DNA of 34,647 nt from contig RDXZ01000029.1 of NCBI GenBank assembly GCA_004293265.1, forward strand, positions 1 to 34,647, read 5' to 3'. This document shows, piece by piece, positions 16,601-24,032 of this stretch (its first letter is position 1; each line of letters begins with the position of its first letter). The notes under the pieces are model-generated. The model did no database searches, was not told where the DNA came from, and saw only the letters and a list, made by a program, of their open reading frames with translations. This DNA is from Bacteroidota bacterium (GTDB lineage Bacteria; Bacteroidota; Bacteroidia; Cytophagales; Microscillaceae). Both the position numbers and the translations under genes were made by a program.

Positions 16601-18145
16601 AAAAGCACCATCTCCACCTGTAACTTCATTGCCGGGTTTTGTTTGAAAACCATTCATTACTTTCGAACCATTATCTTGCGCACCTGCAACAAAATAAGCA
16701 GAATTAAGCATGTTTTTTGTACCTACTGCATAAAATTGTGTTACATTATAATTTTTATTACGTGCATCTATAGTATGAGGGGCAGCTACTCCACTATTAC
16801 CTGCATTCGTAGAATAAAATACCCCACCATCGTTCCCAAAAATCATTTCATTATTGTTTCCAGGTCTAAATTCCATCGCATGCTGGTCTGCATGTACATA
16901 AGGCAAACAAGGCACACTATACCAAAATGAAATAGGTGTCCAAGCAGTTCCACCATTGGTACTTCTATGTAAATCTATACCACCTGCAATGACTAAATTT
17001 GCGTCTGTTGGATGCACTTTTAAAATTAAATCGTACCAACATTGAGCTCTTGTAAAATGAGTAGTACTAGTTACGCATGATGCAGGTGTGGTAACATATT
17101 TAGGAATGGTAATATCTGACCAAGAAGTTCCACCATTGGTTGTTTTTTTAAACCACAATACATCATTATTGCCAGTGGCAGATAAATCATTACAAACTGC
17201 ATACACTACATTAGAATTAGAAGGGGCTGTTGCGATTTCTATTCTACCTGCATTTGTACCACCTGCAAAATTTAATGCCCAAGTAGCACCATTATTGGTT
17301 GATTTATAAATATTACCTTGAGTAAACACTCCCGTTGTGCCATATACATCTCCATTGGTTGCAATCTCTAAATCTGCCCCTCTTTCTCCTGTGAGTGTAT
17401 TTGTCCAAGATGCACCTCCATCAATAGAACGATAAAATCCATTATTTCTATCAGAAACAATAATTACTCCACCACTTGTTATTACAATTTTTTGAACTCT
17501 ATAAAAAGTTACAGTAGAAGCCAATTGATTCCAAGTTGTGCCTCCATTTGTTGTTTTCCAGATTCCTTCACCTCTAACCGCTCCACCATTAAACCAACCT
17601 TCACCTGTACCTACGTACATTTCTTGTGTGTTATTGGGATTATAGGCAATGCATGTAACAGCCAGATTTGACCAAAAATCACTGATTTTATTCCAAGAAG
17701 AATTAGCATCAGTAATGTCATTATTATACCAGAGTCCGCCTGCGACTCCACCTGCCCATACTTTTTTCTTGGTAATATCATTAGGGTCAAACATTAGTGC
17801 GCGAGTTCTTCCTCCTACATTATTAGGACCTCTTTCTACCCAATTAACACCTCCAATAGCTGCTTTTTCTTTGATTTTTTTGGCAGTATATTGAAGTGCT
17901 TTTGCTCTTGCCTCATAATCAGGCTCTCCTGTAATAGGATTTTTTGTTCGCTCAATGTCTTGTGCCAAAGCAAGATCAGGTCTATCTTTTTTTGGAGGGC
18001 GATTCAATTTTTTATTATTGATTGCCTGCACATCAACAGATGCTAATTTTTTATCTTGTAAAGGCATTTGTTTACACGAAATAAATAAATACGTAAAAAC
18101 AGCAACCAATAAAGATATTTTTAATATGTTATTTTTTATTTTCAT
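13694..18145 (-). CDS. Large exported beta-propeller/PKD/GEVED protein with T9SS type A end
   Basis: This 1483-residue surface or secreted protein carries a sortilin/BNR-type beta-propeller (about 100-780) with repeated Asp-box motifs such as TTNGGTTW (198), SIDGGASW (240), STNNGATW (282), TTNGGTSW (335) and TLDGGTTW (687). After it come a PKD domain (782-862), a GEVED domain (930-1010, YIDYNNNGDFTDAGE), a strand-rich region (1014-1290), a fibronectin-like segment (1303-1395) and a T9SS type A C-terminal domain (1403-1483, FPNP...ISL...GVYVIDV). The N-terminus ends in LFISC with C24, a lipobox-like site, which is unusual together with a T9SS end. The ligand or enzyme activity is unknown. It has its own promoter and terminator. 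Confidence 0.88.
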   Translation of the reverse strand: MKIKNNILKISLLVAVFTYLFISCKQMPLQDKKLASVDVQAINNKKLNRPPKKDRPDLALAQDIERTKNPITGEPDYEARAKALQYTAKKIKEKAAIGGVNWVERGPNNVGGRTRALMFDPNDITKKKVWAGGVAGGLWYNNDITDANSSWNKISDFWSNLAVTCIAYNPNNTQEMYVGTGEGWFNGGAVRGEGIWKTTNGGTTWNQLASTVTFYRVQKIVITSGGVIIVSDRNNGFYRSIDGGASWTNTLTGERGADLEIATNGDVYGTTGVFTQGNIYKSTNNGATWALNFAGGTNAGRIEIATAPSNSNVVYAVCNDLSATGNNDVLWFKKTTNGGTSWSDITIPKYVTTPASCVTSTTHFTRAQCWYDLILKVHPTDANLVIAGGIDLHRSTNGGTAWTPISFWYSVPCLPYVHADQHAMEFRPGNNNEMIFGNDGGVFYSTNAGNSGVAAPHTIDARNKNYNVTQFYAVGTKNMLNSAYFVAGAQDNGSKVMNGFQTKPGNEVTGGDGAFCFIDQDNPDIQITSYVNNNYYRSLDGGISFPTILADDNTGDFINTATYDSGTNILYTNKCTSAGGAPFNLYRVSNINTTPTIATISFTTALSNKVTALEISPNTSNKLFMGTNDGNVYYITGANTGTSKTATKITASVLAAGTVSSIDIGATDNQILVTLSNYGINSVFETLDGGTTWTNKDTGSLPDMPIRWGLYNPDNRNQVVLATEAGIYTTDNFNAAPVWGTSNNGLANVRCDMLQYRAIDKTIVVATHGRGIYTSDIFVTNPLADFEADVNSGCGSLTVNFTDGSLKSANSWAWDVDNNGVTDYTTQNPTHTYSTPGLYAVKLTVANGQSVSTKNSYINVIASAPTAGCAIVANSNVGNGVGISKVQLGGIENKTALDDGTSQDYSCTQSTVLLPNTTYTINVGLTDGLSMGSNVYIDYNNNGDFTDAGENVASFALSTTALRTTTFTTPAAPTFNTPLRMRVTSRSTNMPTSCNVGTYGQYEDYTIIIAPTITWTGTTSTDWNVTTNWSSNIIPTSYNDVVIPTGVTNYPILNANNAICRNFTLNSNANFTMGNNSVLTARGVFNSNGNFFYAGTTAQLVQTKFANFNNLTINNINGVKLQANVNLTGTLTIQSGKLDLNNFNVDLGTTGTIVEDRANNHYITDNTTGINETNKGGYVRFSNRTTNGTLTQIAGTGIHLANAGTVTIDRHHYKATSFGTGGTIKKVYHITGTPTNATMRIEYAAAERATIVSNSNAKLFKYNGATWQLQGGTWTNATPHYVELTNINSFSPWSVGNNSDPLPVSLVSFTAQRQTENQVKLTWTTATEINNQGFDIEKSIDGIIFEKIGFVDGLGNSSVGKTYTFIDQNQDAFYYRLKQKDFNNDFAYSEIKFVEGNGNDNLIVFPNPTIGNISLKLPRKVNPNIVGKIRLVDINGKEIRNFEGKMGQAESILKTMIPDLEAGVYVIDVRTTAGNWQQKLIKE

Positions 18146-18180
18146 AGTTGAAAATGATTAAAGATTAATAATATTTTCCA

Positions 18181-18188
18181 CAAAGGTA
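18181..18188 (-). promoter_or_regulatory. Promoter -7 element of the T9SS cargo gene
   Basis: Minus-strand TACCTTTG lies 35 bp before the ATG at 18145. TTTG occurs 22 bp upstream (18211-18214), slightly too far for the consensus. The rest of the 337-bp gap to pheT is A+T-rich, and I see no gene in it. Confidence 0.55.
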
Positions 18189-18423
18189 ACAAATAAATCT
18201 AAATAAATCACAAAAAAAACTAAAAAAAACTTACATATAAAAGGTTTTAGTACAATTTTATAATTTATTATTTGGAAAAAATAAATTATAACAAATAATA
18301 TTTTGCAAAATTAAATACACAATCAAAGTAATAAAACAAGCCATTAAAAATATCACTGACTACTTAAATTATATAATTTTTATTTTTTTTATTTTAAAAC
18401 CTATATATTATTAGTTTTTTTAT

Positions 18424-18431
18424 TATTTTTG
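18424..18431 (+). promoter_or_regulatory. Promoter -7 element of pheT
   Basis: TATTTTTG fits TAnnTTTG and lies 51 bp before the ATG at 18483. A TTG opening a longer frame at 18429 is inside it, which argues for the downstream ATG as start. Confidence 0.55.
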
Positions 18432-18482
18432 CAGGTCAAAAAAGATAAAAAAAATTTATCATTCATCATTTCTTTTATAAAA

Positions 18483-20912
18483 ATGAATATTTCTTATAAT
18501 TGGCTTAAAAACTACATCAATATCGATAAAAACCCTGAAGATTTAGGTAAAATATTAACTGCATCAGGATTGGAAATAGAAGCCATCGAAACTTTTGAAA
18601 GCATAAAAGGTGGCTTACAAGGAATTGTTATCGGAAAGGTAATCACTTGTGAACAACACCCAAACGCCGATAGATTGCGATGCACAACGGTCGATGTCGG
18701 ACAAGATACACCTTTGAAAATCGTATGTGGCGCACCCAACGTTACCCAAGGACAAACCGTAGCAGTGGCATTAGTAGGGGCAAATTTATATCCAATAAAT
18801 AGTGATAGTTTTACAATTAAAAAATCAAAAATTAGAGGAGAAGAATCTGAAGGAATGATTTGTGCCGAAGATGAAATCGGTTTGGGAAGTTCACACGATG
18901 GAATTATGATTTTGGATACAGATTTACCATTGGGTACGCCTTTAGCCAAATATTTTAATATAGAAAATGATTTTATTTTTGTTATCGGGCTTACACCTAA
19001 TCGCGCAGATGCCGCCTCACACATAGGCGTAGCCAGAGATTTGGTTGTTTTATTAAACCAAAAAATTACTAAACCAAACATAGAAAATTTTAAAATTGAC
19101 AACCAAAATATGCCTTTGGAGGTTATTATTGAGCATCAAGAGGCTTGCCCAAGATATTCAGGCGTTTCTATCTCAGGAGTAAAAGTTGAAAACTCTCCTG
19201 ATTGGTTACAAAATAGACTAAAATCTATTGGCTTAAAACCTATCAATAATATAGTAGACGCAACAAATTTTGTGTTACACGAATTGGGACAGCCTTTGCA
19301 CGCTTTTGATGCAGATAAAATCAAAAATAAGCAAATTAGAGTCAAAACATTGCCACAAAATACAAAGTTTTTGACACTTGATAATGTAGAACGAACTTTA
19401 AATGCTGATGATTTAATGATTTGTGATGGCGATAGTAAACCTATGTGTATGGCAGGAGTTTTTGGTGGAAAAGATTCAGGAATTTCAGAAAATACCACCA
19501 ATATTTTTTTAGAAAGTGCTTATTTTTCTGCGGCATATATCCGAAAAACAGGTCAAAGACATTTGTTAAAAACCGATGCTTCTTTTCGTTTTGAACGCGG
19601 AACTGATGTGAATATGACAACATTTGCGCTTAAAAGAGTTGCTTTATTGATTCAAGAAATTGCAGGCGGAAAAATTAGTTCAGAGATTATTGATATTTAT
19701 CCACAAAAAATAAATCACTTTGAAGTAAATTTGCGATATGCGCAAGTTGATAGAATTTTAGGAAAAAAATTAGAAAAATCAATTATCAAAAATATTTTAA
19801 TCGGTTTAGAAATCAATATTTTGGCTGAAAATGACCTACAACTTACCTTACAAATCCCACCTTATCGTGTAGATGTGCATCGTGAAATTGATGTTATTGA
19901 AGAAATTGGACGTTTGTATGGATATGATAATATCGAGTTTGGAGAAAATTTAGGCTCACAATTTTTATCAAATTTTCCAAAAGTAAGCCCACATATTTTA
20001 CAACAAAAAATTAGTTTGTATTTAGCAGGACAAGGCTTTGTAGAAATGTGGAATAATTCGTTGACAAAACCAACTTATTATGAAAATTTAGAAAGTTTTA
20101 AACCAGAAAATTCAGTCGAAATTCTCAATAAATTAAGTGAAGATTTAGGCGTAATGCGACAAAGTTTGCTTTTTTCGGGCTTAGAAGTCATCGCACATAA
20201 CGTAAATCGCAAACAAAGTGATTTAAAATTATTTGAAATTGCTAAAATTTACAAAAAAATAGAAGGCGAAGGTTTAGCAAAATACAAAGAAGAAACAAAA
20301 CTTTCTATGTTTTTGGTCGGAAAAGTTACCTCTGAAACGTGGCGAAAAACAGACAAAAATGTTGAATTTCACGATTTATCAACAGCAGTTTGGAACGTTT
20401 TACAAAAATTAAATATTAAAGAGGCTAAAATAGAATTGATTAAAAATGATATTTTTAACTTTGGCGTAAATTATATGCGTGGCAAACATATTTTAGCAAC
20501 TATCGGACAAATCAATAAAAATATTCTCAAAAAAACAGACATAAAAGTCAATGTTTTGTATGCTGACATAAATTGGGATTTGTTAGTAAAAGGTTATCAA
20601 GATAAAGTAATGTATCAAGAAATTTCAAAATTCCCTGAAGTTCGCAGAGATTTGTCCTTAGTTTTGGATAAAAATGTAAGTTTTCAACAAGTAAAAGAAT
20701 TGGCTTTTCAAAAAGAAAAAAAACTATTAAAACAAGTCAATGTTTTTGATGTATATGAAGGCGAAAATTTAGGAAAAAATAAAAAATCTTATTCTGTTAG
20801 TTTTATTTTAGAGGACGCAGAAACAACGCTCAACGAACAAACCATCGATAAAGTAATGCAAAAACTTATCGAAAGTTATGAAAAAGAATTGGGAGCAATG
20901 ATAAGAAAATAG
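18483..20912 (+). CDS. pheT: Phenylalanyl-tRNA synthetase beta subunit
   Basis: PheT joins PheS in the heterotetramer that charges tRNA-Phe in the cytoplasm. The start MNISYNWLKNYI at 18483 is the classic PheT N-terminus. At 809 residues it is of normal length. In order: a tRNA-binding OB domain (about 42-155, GKVITCEQHPNADRLR and VCGAPNV), the B3/B4 editing region (about 215-390, INNIVDATNFVLHELGQPLHAFD), B5 (about 405-480), the catalytic-like fold (RYDVHREIDVIEEIGRLYGYDNI-type segment near 465-490) and the FDX-ACB anticodon-binding end (about 715-808, PEVRRDLSLVLD). pheS is not adjacent, which is usual in this phylum. It is a single-gene unit with an inverted-repeat element and a terminator after the stop. 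Confidence 0.96.
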   Translation: MNISYNWLKNYINIDKNPEDLGKILTASGLEIEAIETFESIKGGLQGIVIGKVITCEQHPNADRLRCTTVDVGQDTPLKIVCGAPNVTQGQTVAVALVGANLYPINSDSFTIKKSKIRGEESEGMICAEDEIGLGSSHDGIMILDTDLPLGTPLAKYFNIENDFIFVIGLTPNRADAASHIGVARDLVVLLNQKITKPNIENFKIDNQNMPLEVIIEHQEACPRYSGVSISGVKVENSPDWLQNRLKSIGLKPINNIVDATNFVLHELGQPLHAFDADKIKNKQIRVKTLPQNTKFLTLDNVERTLNADDLMICDGDSKPMCMAGVFGGKDSGISENTTNIFLESAYFSAAYIRKTGQRHLLKTDASFRFERGTDVNMTTFALKRVALLIQEIAGGKISSEIIDIYPQKINHFEVNLRYAQVDRILGKKLEKSIIKNILIGLEINILAENDLQLTLQIPPYRVDVHREIDVIEEIGRLYGYDNIEFGENLGSQFLSNFPKVSPHILQQKISLYLAGQGFVEMWNNSLTKPTYYENLESFKPENSVEILNKLSEDLGVMRQSLLFSGLEVIAHNVNRKQSDLKLFEIAKIYKKIEGEGLAKYKEETKLSMFLVGKVTSETWRKTDKNVEFHDLSTAVWNVLQKLNIKEAKIELIKNDIFNFGVNYMRGKHILATIGQINKNILKKTDIKVNVLYADINWDLLVKGYQDKVMYQEISKFPEVRRDLSLVLDKNVSFQQVKELAFQKEKKLLKQVNVFDVYEGENLGKNKKSYSVSFILEDAETTLNEQTIDKVMQKLIESYEKELGAMIRK

Positions 20913-20916
20913 AAAA

Positions 20917-21006
20917 TAGACTTCCTGCGAAATCACCTTTTCCCTCTCTCAAAGTGGAGAGAGGGCAGGGAGTGAGGCTTAAAAAAACAATTTCGCAGGA
21001 AGTCTA
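20917..21006. repeat. Nested inverted-repeat element after pheT
   Basis: Perfect 17-bp outer arms (20917-20933 and 20990-21006; TAGACTTCCTGCGAAAT and complement) enclose a purine/pyrimidine hairpin, CCCTCTCTC (20942-20950) against GAGAGAGGG (20957-20965). It begins 5 bp after the pheT stop. The layout is like that of the element at 4068-4194, though the sequence differs. The C+T/G+A-rich core is far richer in G+C than the surroundings. It is probably a REP or MITE type repeat. Confidence 0.8.
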
Positions 21007-21011
21007 ATGAT

Positions 21012-21053
21012 AAAAAAACATCAACAAAAAAAATAGTTGATGTTTTTTTTTTT
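21012..21053. terminator. Bidirectional terminator, pheT / adk
   Basis: ACATCAAC (21018-21025) pairs with GTTGATGT (21036-21043), with an A-run before and about eleven Ts after. It can end transcription from both convergent genes. Confidence 0.85.
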
Positions 21054-21091
21054 GAATAATTTTTGACTTTTTAGATACAAAAATTTTAAAA

Positions 21092-21664
21092 TTAGTAAGC
21101 ATCAATGACTTGACAAATATGCCCAAAAATTGTTTCAATTTCTCCTATTCCATCAATAGACGCAAATTTAGATTGTGCTTTGTAGTGCATAGCCACAGGA
21201 GCGGTTTTGGTGTTATATTCTTCGACTCTTTTTTTGACCAGTTCTTCATTTTGGTCATCTGGTCTGCCTGATGTTTTTCCTCTTTCCAAAATTCTTTTTG
21301 TCAATTCATTTTCTTCAACTTCTAAGGCAATCATTCCTGATATTTGAAGATGTTTTAGTTCTAACATTTTATCTAAGGCTTCGGCTTGCACGACTGTACG
21401 TGGAAATCCGTCAAAAATAAAACCTGCTACTTCTAAATTATTTTCAATTTTATTAGCCACCATTCCAATCAAAACCTCGTCGGGTACTAATTTTCCTGCG
21501 TCCATAAAAGTTTTAGCATCTAAGCCTAATTTTGTATTGTTAGCAATTTCAGCCCTCAATAAATCTCCTGTTGAAAGATGTAAAAAACCATATTTTTCTA
21601 TAATTTTTTCGCTTTGAGTTCCTTTGCCAGCTCCTGGAGGTCCGAATAAGACAATATTTTTCAT
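21092..21664 (-). CDS. adk: Adenylate kinase (short form)
   Basis: Adk interconverts ATP + AMP and two ADP in the cytoplasm. The P-loop GPPGAGKGT lies at residues 8-16, the AMP-site DGFPRT near 82-87, and the LID region is reduced to RGKTSGRPDDQN. This makes it the short type without the zinc-binding LID insertion. At 190 residues it has the length usual in Bacteroidota. I chose the ATG at 21664 (MKNIVLFGPP) over a frame that extends nine residues upstream. The promoter was not identified. A perfect palindrome lies 39-61 bp upstream. Confidence 0.95.
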   Translation of the reverse strand: MKNIVLFGPPGAGKGTQSEKIIEKYGFLHLSTGDLLRAEIANNTKLGLDAKTFMDAGKLVPDEVLIGMVANKIENNLEVAGFIFDGFPRTVVQAEALDKMLELKHLQISGMIALEVEENELTKRILERGKTSGRPDDQNEELVKKRVEEYNTKTAPVAMHYKAQSKFASIDGIGEIETIFGHICQVIDAY

Positions 21665-21702
21665 ACAATTAAATGTTTTATTTATAAGCAATAAAATGAT
21701 AT

Positions 21703-21725
21703 AAAGTATTGATAATCAATACTTT
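21703..21725. promoter_or_regulatory. Palindrome upstream of adk
   Basis: AAAGTATTGAT (21703-21713), one central A, then the exact complement (21715-21725). A second shorter inverted repeat (ACTTTGA 21721-21727 with TCAAAGT 21744-21750) overlaps it. Placement 39-61 bp before the start suits an operator, but no regulator is known. The 520-bp gap that follows holds two dispersed repeats and no recognised gene. Confidence 0.35.
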
Positions 21726-21880
21726 GATAAGTAATAAATACTTTCAAAGTCTAAAATTAAATATTTTTTTTAGAAATCAAAATAAAAAATTGTTTTTTTT
21801 TTGAAATAAGTAAATATTTAATTTTAAGAAACAATAATTAAACAAAGATAATCATTTATAAATAGCAACATTGGTCAGTA

Positions 21881-21904
21881 TATTGTTATCCCAAACTCAC
21901 GTTA
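21881..21904. repeat. Dispersed 24-bp repeat, copy 2
   Basis: It matches 2764-2787 at 23 of 24 positions. A more diverged copy lies 90 bp further right. These sit in the 519-bp gap upstream of the DUF262 gene. Confidence 0.6.
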
Positions 21905-21970
21905 AGTTCTTAAAATAAAGGTCAAAATTTATAAAAACATTGAAATTTTATAGTAACTATTTTTTTGAAC

Positions 21971-21994
21971 TATTGTTATTCCGAACTCAAATTA
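21971..21994. repeat. Dispersed 24-bp repeat, diverged copy 3
   Basis: It shares TATTGTTAT and GAACTCA-type words with copies 1 and 2 but differs at about five positions. It is followed by a short open stretch (about 22000-22138) that contains a 15-base word also found early in the DUF262 gene. Confidence 0.4.
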
Positions 21995-22156
21995 CCTTTC
22001 TCATCAAACAAAATTTGTTTACTATCATCTTATAAAGAAAAAATTGCAGTACCAAAATTGAAGATTTCTATCAAAACAACCACTACCGAATATGCTTTTA
22101 AATTGTTTTGGATATTTTTTTCTGTAAAAAGTTTTTAAAATATAATTTTTTTTTAA

Positions 22157-22164
22157 TATCTTTG
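22157..22164 (+). promoter_or_regulatory. Promoter -7 element of the DUF262-HEPN-ileS cluster
   Basis: TATCTTTG fits the consensus, 19 bp before the ATG at 22184. No clear -33 TTTG is seen. It is the only convincing promoter element ahead of the three-gene cluster. Confidence 0.6.
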
Positions 22165-22183
22165 CAAAAAAAACGATAAAAAT

Positions 22184-23317
22184 ATGATAGATAATGAAAA
22201 TGTAGAAGTATTAGATATAGTTGAAGAAGAAGAAATTGCAGTACCAATTCCTAAAGAAGAAAGAAAACTTATCACACAACCTTATGATAAAAGTATCGAG
22301 GATTTAGTAAATATGATTGAGAAAAAAAAGATTTTGCTTGACCCTGAATTTCAAAGAAATTATGTATGGGATACAAAAAAAGCATCTTTACTCATAGAAT
22401 CTATTTTATTAAATGTGCCAATTCCTGTTGTATATGCTTCACAAGAAAAAGAAACTTTCAAGTGGTTGATAGTTGATGGAGTACAAAGGCTTACATCACT
22501 CAAAAGATTTTTTGATGGTGAATTTAAGTTAAAAGGATTAGAGGTTTTAGGAACAGAACAAGATAAAAATTTATTGAATGGATTAGACTATGAAAGCCTA
22601 CCACCAATTTATAGAAATACTCTCGATAACGGAATTATACGCATCGTGCTTATCTCTGAAGATTCTCATCCTGAGATAAAATATGATATGTTTATGCGGT
22701 TAAATCGTGGCTCTATTCATTTGAACGAGCAAGAACTTAGAAATTGTTTATATAGAGGTAGTTTTAATGATGCACTAAAAAATGATTTGAGAGAAAATGA
22801 GATTTTTTTAGAGTTAATAAATTTCAAAGAAAAACATAATAAATTCTTAGACAGTGAACTTATTTTGAGATTTTTAGCAATACATCAAAATTGGGATAAA
22901 GAAACTAAAAGTATAAAAAATTATAAAGGTTCAATGAAAACTTTTTTGAATGATTTTATGAGGGAAAATCAAAAAGCAGATAAAACAAAACTTGAAATTT
23001 ATAAATCTTTATTTGATAGCACCATCGAAAAAGTGTATGAAGTATTAGGTAACAAAGCATTTTCTAAAATAAATACCTTAAAAGAATACGAAAAAACACT
23101 CAATAGAGGGATTATGGATTGTGTGATGATTGGTTTTAGTTTTTTTGATAAAAATGCGTTGTTTGATAAAAAAGAACAAGTTTTTGATATGATGTTTGAA
23201 TTGATGAAAGATACTGAATTTCAAGAAAGTATATCTACTTCTACTACAAGCACACAAAAAATAAACTTTAGAATAGCAAAATTTTATTCACTGCTTAATG
23301 ACCTAATGAATGGATGA
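22184..23317 (+). CDS. DUF262 domain protein (ParB/GmrS-like)
   Basis: This 377-residue protein has the DUF262 signature DPEFQRNYVW at 53-62 and VDGVQRLTSL at 97-106, a variant of the DGQQR motif. DUF262 belongs to the ParB/Srx-like fold and forms the N-terminal half of GmrSD restriction enzymes, where it is linked to NTP hydrolysis. Here the GmrD-type DUF1524 HNH domain is absent and the protein ends in a helical region (about 230-377). The first 24 residues are very acidic. It has no signal peptide. Its last 8 nt overlap the start of a HEPN gene, so the two are probably translated together. The pairing suggests a defence or toxin-antitoxin role, which is inference. Confidence 0.85.
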   Translation: MIDNENVEVLDIVEEEEIAVPIPKEERKLITQPYDKSIEDLVNMIEKKKILLDPEFQRNYVWDTKKASLLIESILLNVPIPVVYASQEKETFKWLIVDGVQRLTSLKRFFDGEFKLKGLEVLGTEQDKNLLNGLDYESLPPIYRNTLDNGIIRIVLISEDSHPEIKYDMFMRLNRGSIHLNEQELRNCLYRGSFNDALKNDLRENEIFLELINFKEKHNKFLDSELILRFLAIHQNWDKETKSIKNYKGSMKTFLNDFMRENQKADKTKLEIYKSLFDSTIEKVYEVLGNKAFSKINTLKEYEKTLNRGIMDCVMIGFSFFDKNALFDKKEQVFDMMFELMKDTEFQESISTSTTSTQKINFRIAKFYSLLNDLMNG

Positions 23318-24029
23318 GATATATTCTTTTAAAAATGATAGAATGAAAGAAATTTTATTATTTATTGATATTGCTGAAGCAGCAGAAAAAGAAATAATGG
23401 TCGATACTGCTGTTACCTCTGATACTATCAATGGATTATTAAATCAAGAAAAATTCTCAAATATTGAAATTGAACAATCTTTTAGCAAAGTTGCCTTTAT
23501 ATTGCTGATGTCAAAATTTGAACACTTTATAGAAACTTTTTTAGAAACTTATGCACAAAAAAAAATTGATAGAAATAATTTTGATGAATTGAATAGCGAA
23601 TTATCTCGTCAAATTATTAACGGAATTTTAGCAGAAATAGAAAAATTAAGAATACATAAAAGTAAACAAAATAAAATTGATAATTATTTAGAAGAACTAA
23701 CCATTTTTGTTTCAAAAAATACAAATACTGATTTGACAAAATTCAAAAAATATTTAGAAACTAAATTTAGGTATGGAAAACATGGGGGAGATGAATTAAA
23801 AAATTTGGTTAAAAAATTTGGCTTCAAAGAATGTGTCGATTCTGAAACTGGAAAAGCATTTATTATGGTTTTTAATAACCTTACAAACATAAGAAATAAT
23901 ATTATTCATGCGGACACCAAATTTCCATATCCAAGTGAAGAACTAAGAAAATATCTTAATAACTTTATTGATTTTTCTGATGCTATCAATGAAGAAGCAA
24001 TCAAAGACTTAGAGAAAAATAAATTATAA
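23310..24029 (+). CDS. HEPN-domain putative RNase (MAE_28990-like)
   Basis: This 239-residue helical protein has an RX4H motif, R195-N-N-I-I-H200, the catalytic signature of HEPN RNases. The surrounding NLTNIRNNIIHAD and the earlier FILLMSKFEHFIETFLE (63-79) fit the MAE_28990/MAE_18760 type of HEPN protein. Family members are metal-independent RNases found in toxin-antitoxin and abortive-infection systems, and several cut tRNA or mRNA. The target here is unknown. It overlaps the DUF262 gene by 8 nt and its stop is 3 nt from the ileS start. I accepted the overlapping ATG at 23310; the next ATG at 23343 is a possible alternative. Confidence 0.8.
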   Translation: MDEIYSFKNDRMKEILLFIDIAEAAEKEIMVDTAVTSDTINGLLNQEKFSNIEIEQSFSKVAFILLMSKFEHFIETFLETYAQKKIDRNNFDELNSELSRQIINGILAEIEKLRIHKSKQNKIDNYLEELTIFVSKNTNTDLTKFKKYLETKFRYGKHGGDELKNLVKKFGFKECVDSETGKAFIMVFNNLTNIRNNIIHADTKFPYPSEELRKYLNNFIDFSDAINEEAIKDLEKNKL

Positions 24030-24032
24030 TCA

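Noticed and set aside
18512-19102. A 196-codon minus-strand frame
   Set aside because: It lies opposite pheT, shows no recognisable domain and has no promoter.
21665-22183. tRNA, small RNA or T-box leader before the ileS cluster
   Set aside because: No cloverleaf, no T-box AGGGTGG-type core and no stable stem were found by reading; only dispersed repeats are visible.
22184-24029. Calling the DUF262-HEPN pair a GmrSD type IV restriction system
   Set aside because: The DUF1524 HNH domain of GmrD is absent, and the partner is a HEPN protein instead.
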